DNA from: Craspedostauros australis
Taxonomy: Eukaryota; Bacillariophyta; Bacillariophyceae; Mastogloiales; Achnanthaceae
Length of the DNA: 64,000 bases
Assembly: GCA_026770025.1 (NCBI GenBank)
Contig: JAMXDE010000003.1
Location: 1,550,001 to 1,614,000 of the forward strand
Direction: 5' to 3'
Position numbers and translations under genes: made by a program. Of this stretch, positions 53,284-64,000 are shown piece by piece (positions within the stretch are counted from its first letter, which is position 1; every line of letters starts with the position of its first letter). Under the pieces are notes generated by a model, which was not told where the DNA came from, did no database searches, and saw nothing but the letters and a program-made list of their open reading frames with translations.

Positions 53284-56200
53284 TGACCAAATTGGACCGG
53301 AGTGACCCCTAAATATACATTGGCGACCTATAACCACTCGGAGCGTGCCCATCGGGGACCATACTATGGCCCACTATTGTTGGTTTGCTCGCGCATTGAT
53401 CATTCCTATGTACATCTGGCCAGAACACGATATTCAGTGGCGCTGAATATTCACTGTCATATGAATCACCAAATTTGACCGGAGGCACGCTTAAATATGC
53501 ATTGGCGACCTATAACCAGTCGGAACGCACCCATGGGGGACCATACCATGGCCCACCATCGTTGGTTTGCTCGCGCATTGATCATTCCTATGTACATCTG
53601 GCCAGAACACGATATTCAGTGGCGCTGAATATTCTACTTCATGTGTGTGACGCAATTTGACCGGAGGATCCCTTAAATATGCAATGACAGCCTATAACCA
53701 CTCGGAACGCACCCATGGGGGACCATACCATGGCCCACCATCGTTGGTTTGCCCGCGCATTGACCATTCCTATGCACTTCTGTCCAGAACACGATATTCA
53801 GTGGTGCTGAATATTCTACTTCATGTGTGTGACGCAATTTGACCGGAGGATCCCTTAAATATGCAATGACAGCCTATAACAACTTGGAACGCACCCATTG
53901 GGGACCATACCATGGCCTACCATCGTTGGTTTGCTCGCGCATTGATCATTCCTATGCACTTCTGTCCAGAACACGATATTCAGTGGCGCTGAATATTCTA
54001 CTTCATATGTATCACCAAATTTGACGGAGAGACCCTTAAATATGCAATGACGGCCTATAACCACTTGGAACGCACCCAACAGGGGCCATACCACGGCCCA
54101 CCATCGTTGGTTTGCTTGCGCATTGACCATTCCTATGCACTTCTGGCCAGAACACGATATTCAGTGGTGCTGAATATTCACTGTCATATGAATCACCAAA
54201 ATTGACCGCAGAACCCCTTAAATATGCAATGACGGCCTATAACAACTCGGAACGCACCCATTGGGGACCATACCATGGCCCACCATCGTTGGTTTGCTCG
54301 CGCATTGACCATTCCTATGTACATCTATCCAGAACACGATATTCAGTGGCGCTGAATATTCTACTTCATGTGTGTGACGCAATTTGACCGCAGAACCCCT
54401 AAATACGAAATGGCGGTCTATAACCACTCGGAACGCACCCATCGGGGACCATAACATGGCCCACCATCGTTGGTTTGCTCGCGCATTGATCATTCCTATG
54501 CACTTCTGTCCAGAACACGATATTCAGTGGCGCTGAATATTCACTGTCATATGAATCACCAAATATGACCGGAGGATCCCTTAAATATGCAATGATGCTC
54601 TATAACCACTCGGAACGCACCCATCGGGGACCATACCATGGCCCACCATCGTTGGTTTGCTCGCGCATTGATCATTTGTATGTATATCTGTCCAGAACAC
54701 GATATTCAGTGGTGCTGAATATTCAACTTCGAGTGTATCACCAAATATGACCGGAAGATCCTATAAATACGTAATAATGACCTATAATCACTTGGAACGC
54801 ACCCATTGGGGACCATACCATCGTCCCCCGTTGTTGGTTTGCTCGCGCATTGATCATTTGTATGTATATCTGTCCAGAACACGATATTCAGTGTTGCTGA
54901 ATATTCACTGTCATATGTATCACCAAATATGACCGGAGGACCCCTTAAATATGCAATGACGGTCTATAACCACTTGGAACGCACCCATTGGAGACCATAC
55001 CATCGTCCTCCATCGTTGGTTTGCTCGCGCATTGGTCATTCCTATGCACTTCTAGCCAGAACACGATATACATTGCCTCTGAATATTCACTGTCATATGA
55101 ATCACGAAATTTGACCGGAGGATCCTATAAATACGTAATTACGACCTATAATCACTTGGAACGCACCCATCGGGGACTATACCATGGCCCACTATCGTTG
55201 GTTTGCTCGCGCATTGATCATTTGTATGTACATCTGGCCAGAACACGATATACATTGCCTCTGAATATTCACTGTCATATGAATCACGAAATTTGACCGG
55301 AGGATCCTATAAATACGTAATTACGACCTATAACCACTTGGAACGCACCCATGGGGGACCATACCATGGCCCACCATCGTTGGTTTGCTCGCGCATTGAT
55401 CATTTGTATGTATATCTGTCCAGAACACGATATTCAGTGGTGCTGAATATTCAACTTCGAGTGTATCACCAAATATGACCGGAAGATCCTATAAATACGT
55501 AATAATGACCTATAATCACTTGGAACGCACCCATTGGGGACCATACCATCGTCCCCCGTTGTTGGTTTGCTCGCGCATTGACTATTCCTATGCACTTCTG
55601 TCCAGAACACGATATTCAGTGCTGCTGAATATTCAACTTCATATGAATCACGAAATTGGACGGAGTGACTCCTAAATATGCAATTACGGTCTATAACAAC
55701 TTGGAACGCACCCATTGGGGACCATACCATGGCGCACTATCGTTGGTTTGCTCGCGCATTGACTATTCCTATGTACATCTGGCCAGAACACGATATACAT
55801 TGCCTCTGAATATTCACTCTCATATGAATCACGAAATTCGACCGGAGTGACCCCTAAATATGCAATGACGGCCTATAACCACTCGGAACGCACCCATCGG
55901 GGACCATACCATGGCCCACCATCGTTGGTTTGCTCGCGCATTGATCATTCCTATGCACTTCTGTCCAGAACACGATATTCAGTGGCGCTGAATATTCACT
56001 GTCATAGCAGCAAGTTCAGTCAGCCCACCCGGACGGCTAACGGCGACATGGCCACCTGCACAGTGGAGCAAGCATACATATACAAACAGCAACGTAGATT
56101 CCGTGCTCTCTTCCCGCCCGGCGGGAAGGTTAAAGGAGGCGGAGAAAAGCGCCTACGGCGCAGATGCCACAGTGGTAATCTAATCCTTGCGTTATTTATT

Positions 56201-59200
56201 TATTTATTTATTTATTTATTCACTGTCATATGTATCACCAAATTCGACCGGAGGATCCTGTATTACGTAATTACGACCTATAACCACTCGGAACGCACCC
56301 ATCGGGGACCATACCATGGCCCACCATCGTTGGTTTGCTCGCGCATTGGTCATTCCTATGTACATCTGGCCAGAACACGATATTGAGTGGTGCTGAATAT
56401 TCAACTTCATATGTATCACCAAATTGGACGGAGTGACCCCTAAATACGTAATGGCAACCTATAACCACTTGGAACGCACCCATGGGGGACCATACCATGG
56501 CCCACCATCGTTGGTTTGCTCGCGCATTGACCATTCCTATGCACTTCTAGCCAGAACACGATATTCAGTGCTGCTGAATATTCACAGTCATATGAATCAC
56601 CAAATTCGACCGGAGGATCCTATAAATATGTAATTACAACCTATAACCACTTGGAACGCACCCATGGGGGACCATACCATGGCCCACCATCGTTGGTTTG
56701 CTCGCGCATTGATCATTTGTATGTACATCTGGCCAGAACACGATATACATTGCCTCTGAATATTCACAGTCATATGTATCACCAAATTGGACGGAGTGAC
56801 CCTTAAATATGCAATGACGGTCTATAACCACTTGGAACGCACCCATTGGGGACCATACCATGGCCCACCATCGTTGGTTTGCTCGCGCATTGACCATTCC
56901 TATGTACATCTGTCCAGAACACGATATTCAGTGGCGCTGAATATTCACAGTCATATGAATCACCAAATTTGACCGGAGGATCCCTTAAATATGCAATGAT
57001 GCTCTATAACCACTCGGAACGCACCCATCGGGGACCATACCATGGCCCACCATCGTTGGTTTGCTCGCGCATTGATCATTTGTATGTACATCTGGCCAGA
57101 ACACGATATACATTGCCTCTGAATATTCACTGTCATATGAATCACCAAATTGGACGGAGTGACCCCTAAATACGTAATGGCAACCTATAACCACTTGGAA
57201 CGCACCCATCGGGGACCATACCATGGCCCACCATCGTTGGTTTGCTCGCGCATTGGTCATTCCTATGTACATCTGGCCAGAACACGATATTGAGTGGTGC
57301 TGAATATTCAACTTCATATGTATCACCAAATTGGACGGAGAGACCCCTAAATATGCAATGATGCTCTATAACAACTTGGAACTCACCCATTGGGGACCAT
57401 ATCATGGCCCACTATCGTTGGTGTGCTCGCGGATCGATGATTTGTATGCACATCTGGCCAGAACACGATATTCAGTGTTGCTGAATATTCACAGTCATAT
57501 GTATCACGAAATTGGACGGAGAGACCTCTAAATATGCATTGGCGACCTATAATCACTTGGAACGCACCCATCGGGGACTATACCATGGCCCACTATCGTT
57601 GGTGTGCTCGCGCATTGATCCTTTACATGTACATCTGGCCAGAACACGATATTCAGTGGTGCTGAATATTCACAGTCATATGAATCACCCAATTTGACCG
57701 GAGGACGCCTTAAATATGCAATGACGGTCTATAACCACTCGGAACGCACCCATTGGGGACCATACCATGGCTCACCATCGTTGGTTTGCTCGCGCATTGA
57801 CCATTCCTATGCACTTCTAGCCAGAACACGATATACATTGCCTCTGAATATTCACTGTCATATGAATCACCAAATTCGACCGGAGGATCCTATAAATACG
57901 TAATTACGACCTATAACCACTTGGAACGCACCCATTGGAGGCCGTACCATGGCCCACCATCGTTGGTTTGCTCGCGCATTGACTATTCCTATGCACTTCT
58001 GGCCAGAACACGATATTCAGTGTTGCTGAATATTCACTGTAATATGTATCACGAAATTGGACGGAGAGACCTCTAAATATGCATTGGCGACCAATAATCA
58101 CTTGGAACGCACCCATCGGGGACTATACCATGGCCCACTATCGTTGGTGTGCTCGCGCATTGATCCTTTACATGTACATCTGGCCAGAACACGACATACA
58201 TTGCCTCTGAATATTCACTGTCATGTGTATCACCAAATTTGACCGCAGAACCCCTAAATATGCATTGGCGACCTATAATCACTCGGAACGCACCCATTGG
58301 GGACCATACCATGGCCCACTATCGTTGGTTTGCTCGCGCATTGATCCTTTACATGTACATCTGGCCAGAACACGATATTCAGTGGTGCTGAATATTCACA
58401 GTCATATGAATCACCAATTTTGACCGGAGGACGCCTTAAATATGCAATGGCGGCCTATAACCACTTGGAACGCACCAATCGGGGACCATACCATGGCCCA
58501 CTATCGTTGGTTTGCTCGCGCATTGATCCTTTACATGCACTTCTGGCCAGAACACGATATTCAGTGTTGCTGAATATTCACTGTCATGTGTATCACGAAA
58601 TTGGACGGAGAGACCTCTAAATATGTAATTACGGCCTATAACCACTCGGAACGCACCCATCGGGGACCATACCATGGCCCATCATCGTTGGTTTGCTCGC
58701 GCATTGACCATTCCTATGCACTTCTGTCCAGAACACGATATACATTGCCTCTGAATATTCACTGTCATATGAATCACCAAATTTGACCGGAGTGACCCCT
58801 AAATATGCAATGACGGCCTATAACCACTCGGAACACACCCATTGGGGACCATACCATCGTCCCCCATTGTTGGTTTGCTCGCGCATTGATCATTTGTATG
58901 TACATCTGGCCAGAACACGATATTCAGTGTTGCTGAATATTCACTGTCATATGTATCACCAAATTTGACCGGAGTGACCCTTAAATATGCAATGACGGTC
59001 TATAACCACTTGGAACGCACCCATTGGGGACCATACCATGGCCCACCATCGTTGGTTTGCTCGCGCATTGACCATTCCTATGCACTTCTAGCCAGAACAC
59101 GATATTCAGTGGTGCTGAATATTCAACTTCATATGAATCACCAAATATGACCGGAGGACCCCTTAAATACGTAATAGCGCTCAATAACCACTTGGAACGC

Positions 59201-62200
59201 ACCCATTGGGGACCATACCATGGCCCACCATCGTTGGTTTGCTCGCGCATTGGTCATTCCTATGTACATCTGGCCAGAACACGATATTGAGTGGTGCTGA
59301 ATATTCAACTTCATATGTATCACCAAATTGGACGGAGTGACCCCTAAATACGTAATGGCAACCTATAACCACTTGGAACGCACCCATGGGGGACCATACC
59401 ATGGCCCACCATCGTTGGTTTGCTCGCGCATTGGTCATTCCTATGTACATCTGGCCAGAACACGATATACATTGCCTCTGAATATTCACTGTCATATGAA
59501 TCACGAAATTGGACGGAGTGACTCCTAAATATGCAATGACGGTCTCTAACAACTTGGAACGCACCCATGGGGGACCATACCATGGCCCACCATCGTTGGT
59601 TTGCTCGCGCATTGGTCATTCCTATGTACATCTAGCCAGAACACGATATTCAGTGGTGCTGAATATTCACTGTCATATGAATCACCAAATTGGACGGAGT
59701 GACCCCTAAATACGTAATGGCAACCTATAACCACTTGGAACGCACCCATTGGGGACCATACCATGGCCCACCATCGTTGGTTTGCTCGCGCATTGATCAT
59801 TTGTATGTACATCTGGCCAGAACACGATATACATTGCCTCTGAATATTCACTGTCATATGAATCACCAAATTCGACGGAGTGACTCCTAAATATGCAATG
59901 ACGGTCTCTAACAACTTGGAACTCACCCATTGAAGACCATACCATGGCCCACCATCGTTGGTTTGCTCGCGCATTGACCATTCCTATGTACATCTGGCCA
60001 GAACACGATATTCAGTGGTGCTGAATATTCACTGTCATATGAATCACCAAATTCGACCGGAGGATCCTATAAATATGTAATTACAACCTATAACCACTCG
60101 GAACGCACCCATCGGGGACCATACCATGGCCCACTATCGTTGGTTTGCTCGCGCATTGATCATTTGTACGTACATCTGGCCAGAACACGATATACATTGC
60201 CTCTGAATATTCACTGTCATATGAATCACCAAATTGGACGGAGTGACCCCTAAATATGTAATGATGCTCTATAACCACTCGGAACGCACCCATCGGGGAC
60301 CATAACATGGCCCACCATCGTTGGTTTGCTCGCGCATTGACCATTCCTATGTACATCTAGCCAGAACACGATATTCAGTGGTGCTGAATATTCAACTTCA
60401 TATGAATCACCAAATTCGACCGGAGGATCCTATAAATATGTAATTACGACCTATAACCACTCGGAACACACCCATGGGGGACCATACCATCGTCCCCCAT
60501 TGTTGGTTTGCTCGCGCATTGATCATTTGTATGTATATCTGTCCAGAACACGATATTCAGTGGTGCTGAATATTCAACTTCATATGAATCACCAAATATG
60601 ACCGCAGAACCCCTTAAATATGCAATGACGGCCTATAACAACTCGGAACGCACCCATCGGGGACCATACCATGGCCCACCATCGTTGGTTTGCTCGCGCA
60701 TTGACCATTCCTATGTACATCTAGCCAGAACACGATATTCAGTGGTGCTGAATATTCAACTTCATATGAATCACCAAATTGGACGGAGTGACCCCTAAAT
60801 ATGCAATGACGGTCTATAACCACTTGGAACGCACCCATTGGGGACCATATCATGGCCCACCATCGTTGGTTTGCTCGCGCATTGGTCATTCCTATGTACA
60901 TCTGGCCAGAACACGATATTCAGTGGCGCTGAATATTCACTGTCATATGAATCACCAAATTTGACCGGAGGATCCCTTAAATATGCAATGATGCTCTATA
61001 ACCACTCGGAACGCACCCATCGGGGACCATACCATGGCCCACCGTTGTTGGTTTGCTCGCGCATTGATCATTTGTATGTACATCTGGCCAGAACACGATA
61101 TTCAGTGGTGCTGAATATTCAACTTCATATGTATCACCAAATTGGACGGAGTGACCCCTAAATACGTAATGGCAACCTATAACCACTTGGAACGCACCCA
61201 TGGGGGACCATACCATGGCCCACCATCGTTGGTTTGCTCGCGCATTGGTCATTCCTATGTACATCTGGCCAGAACACGATATTCAGTGGCGCTGAATATT
61301 CACTGTCATATGAATCACCAAATATGACCGGAGGATCCCTTAAATATGCAATGATGCTCTATAACCACTCGGAACGCACCCATCGGGGACCATACCATGG
61401 CCCACCATCGTTGGTTTGCTCGCGCATTGATCATTTGTATGTACATCTGGCCAGAACACGATATACATTGCCTCTGAATATTCACTGTCATATGAATCAC
61501 CAAATTGGACGGAGTGACCCCTAAATATGTAATTACAACCTATAACCACTCGGAACGCACCCGTCGGGGACCATAACATGGCCCACTATCGTTGGTTTGC
61601 TCGCGCATTGATCATTTGTACGTACATCTGGCCAGAACACGATATACATTGCCTCTGAATATTCACTGTCATATGAATCACCAAATTTGACCGGAGTGAC
61701 CCCTAAATATGTAATGATGCTCTATAACCACTCGGAACGCACCCATCGGGGACCATACCATGGCGCACTATCGTTGGTTTGCTCGCGCATTGACCATTCC
61801 TATGCACTTCTAGCCAGAACACGATATTCAGTGGTGCTGAATATTCACTGTCATATGAATCACCAAATTCGACGGAGTGACCCCTAAATATGCAATGATG
61901 CTCTATAACAACTTGGAACGCACCCATGGGGGACCATACCATCGTTCCCCGTTGTTGGTTTGCTCGCGCATTGATCATTCCTATGTACATCTGGCCAGAA
62001 CACGATATACATTGCCTCTGAATATTCACTGTCATATGAATCACCAAATTTGACCGGAGTGACCCCTAAATATGTAATGATGCTCTATAACCACTCGGAA
62101 CGCACCCATCGGGGACCATACCATGGCGCACTATCGTTGGTTTGCTCGCGCATTGACCATTCCTATGCACTTCTAGCCAGAACACGATATTCAGTGGCGC

Positions 62201-63659
62201 TGAATATTCACTGTCATATGAATCACCAAATTGGACGGAGTGACCCCTAAATATGCAATGATGCTCTATAACAACTTGGAACGCACCCATGGGGGACCAT
62301 ACCATCGTCCCCCATTGTTGGTTTGCTCGCGCATTGATCATTTGTATGTATATCTGTCCAGAACACGATATTCAGTGGTGCTGAATATTCACTGTCATAT
62401 GTATCACCAAATATGACCGGAGTGACCCTTAAATATGCAATGACGGTCTATAACCACTTGGAACGCACCCATGGGGGACCATACCATCGTCCTCCATCGT
62501 TGGTTTGCTCGCGCATTGACCGTTCCTATGCACTTCTAGCCAGAACACGATATTCAGTGGTGCTGAATATTCACTGTCATATGTATCACCAAATTGGACG
62601 GAGTGACCCCTAAATACGTAATGGCAACCTATAACCACTTGGAACGCACCCATGGGGGACCATACCATGGCCCACCATCGTTGGTTTGCTCGCGCATTGG
62701 TCATTCCTATGTACATCTGGCCAGAACACGATATACATTGCCTCTGAATATTCACTGTCATATGAATCACCAAATATGACCGGAGGATCCCTTAAATATG
62801 CAATGATGCTCTATAACCACTCGGAACGCACCCATCGGGGACCATACCATGGCCCACCATCGTTGGTTTGCTCGCGCATTGATCATTTGTATGTACATCT
62901 GGCCAGAACACGATATACATTGCCTCTGAATATTCACTGTCATATGAATCACGAAATTGGACGGAGTGACCCCTAAATATGTAATTACGACCTATAACCA
63001 CTCGGAACACACCCATGGGGGACCATACCATCGTCCCCCATTGTTGGTTTGCTCGCGCATTGATCATTTGTATGTATATCTGTCCAGAACACGATATTCA
63101 GTGGTGCTGAATATTCAACTTCATATGAATCACCAAATATGACCGGAGTGACCCTTAAATACGTAATAGCGCTCAATAACCACTTGGAACGCACCCATCG
63201 GGGACCATACCATGGCCCACCATCGTTGGTTTGCTCGCGCATTGACCATTCCTATGTACATCTAGCCAGAACACGATATTCAGTGGTGCTGAATATTCAA
63301 CTTCATATGAATCACCAAATTGGACGGAGTGACCCTTAAATACGTAATAGCGCTCAATAACCACTTGGAACGCACCCATCGGGGACCATACCATGGCCCA
63401 CCATCGTTGGTTTGCTCGCGCATTGATCATTTGTATGTACATCTGTCCAGAACACGATATTCAGTGGTGCTGAATATTCAACTTCATATGAATCACCAAA
63501 TTCGACGGAGTGACCCCTAAATATGCAATGACGGCCTATAACCACTTGGAACGCACCCATTGGGGACCATACCATGGCCCACCATCGTTGGTTTGCTCGC
63601 GCATTGATCATTTGTATGCACATCTGTCCAGAACACGATATTCAGTGGCGCTGAATATT
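53284..63659. repeat. Satellite array, about 56 monomers of 181-182 bp, both ends present
   Basis: Head-to-tail units are marked by the landmark AGAACACGATAT from 53422 to 63630. The mean period, after removing the retroposon at 56007, is 181.5 bp. Each unit includes GGAACGCACCCAT, GGTTTGCTCGCGCATTG and TCACTGTCATATGAATCACC. Many carry an 8-bp inverted repeat, ATATTCAG-tggcg-CTGAATAT. Variants fall in discrete blocks, for example ATTCAGTGGCGC versus ATACATTGCCTC before CTGAATAT, and CACTTCTGTCC versus TACATCTGGCC. Sets of variants recur in the same order (61142-61524 and 62594-62976), showing higher-order structure. Both strands are open for about 60-110 codons by chance; no gene is called. 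Confidence 0.97.
56007..56217 (+). mobile_element. Short retroposon inserted in the satellite (LINE 3' end or SINE)
   Basis: This 211-bp block interrupts a monomer. It is flanked by the 13-bp duplication ATTCACTGTCATA (55994-56006 and 56218-56230) and ends in (TTTA)n. It shares GCATACA, TTC-GTGCTC and the GGAGGCG-loop-GCGCCT hairpin with the LINE fragment ending near 52290. There is no tRNA-like head, so a 5'-truncated LINE copy is more likely than a SINE. Confidence 0.9.
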
Positions 63660-64000
63660 ATTAGCATTATGCTTTATTCCGCACAGCTCTCTCTCGTGTT
63701 CCAGCTTAGTTGTGCGTATGAATCGTATCCTGAACCAACACGGACCATGAAATGGTCACATTACGAGCGAATAGCTCGACGAGGAACGAAAATGAAGATG
63801 TACCAAAGTACTGGGTACCATAGACAAGGTACCACGAAACACGAACGATACTGTGAGCCAGCTACTGACCCAAACCAGTTGAACCTGAAGAGATGTAAAG
63901 ATCCTATCCGATGCTTGCAGAACAGAGGAATGCAAGAGCAGAGGCATGGACATGAACAGAGGTCCAAGAGTAAGCTCACAACTCCTAAGTTTGTAATAAC
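63660..64000. other. Right flank of the satellite, no recognised gene
   Basis: The repeat stops abruptly after CTGAATATT. Unique sequence follows with several GGTACC-like motifs and no gene. Confidence 0.5.

Noticed and set aside
53475-63520. More than fifty 60-140-codon frames on both strands of the satellite
   Set aside because: They repeat with the 181-182-bp period, shift frame between monomers and exist on both strands. This is chance openness of a repeat, not genes.

Overview
The window looks like nuclear DNA of a stramenopile, most likely a diatom. This is inferred from several signs together. An HSF-type regulator has the long, low-complexity tail common in diatoms. An FKBP isomerase carries a signal peptide followed by a Phe at the predicted cleavage site, which is the presequence logic of secondary red plastids. 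The one well-defined intron is short (GT-AG, about 220 nt). The transposon mix is Copia-like, PiggyBac-like, Crypton-like and LINE-like. There are no operons and no bacterial signals. I cannot name the species.

Layout. 1-4407 (minus) is a fully open Copia-type gag-pol that runs off the left edge, with a possible LTR at 4720-4936. 4937-9150 is mostly empty and holds two copies of a 21-bp minisatellite. 9215-31470 is the gene-rich part: a secreted spondin-N protein; a truncated ATPase paralogue and a full 1366-aa AAA/STAND-like ATPase; a low-complexity protein; a cis-prenyltransferase; an IFRD-family protein; a one-TM protein; a plastid-type FKBP; a RING-ankyrin-2OG dioxygenase; and the 3' part of a subtilase. 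An empty 3.5 kb stretch follows, then the HSF gene (34951-36711). Intergenic spacers here are dotted with AGAGT/ACTCT pentamer clusters.

From 37.5 kb to the right edge the window is transposons and repeats. It holds a PiggyBac-like element with an intact DDD transposase, a tRNA-like sequence, and a Crypton-like tyrosine recombinase (889 aa, intact) with a GCR1_C-like C-terminus. Next are a 4-copy, 534-bp tandem array and a 5'-truncated LINE with a perfect 17-bp target-site duplication. A second LINE 3' end and a complete satellite of about 10.4 kb follow (about 56 monomers of 181-182 bp). That satellite was itself hit by a 211-bp retroposon with a 13-bp duplication.

The host genes do not form an obvious pathway. 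The strongest points for follow-up are the Crypton-like element, the satellite with both junctions visible, the two retroposon insertions with target-site duplications, and the RING-ankyrin-dioxygenase fusion.
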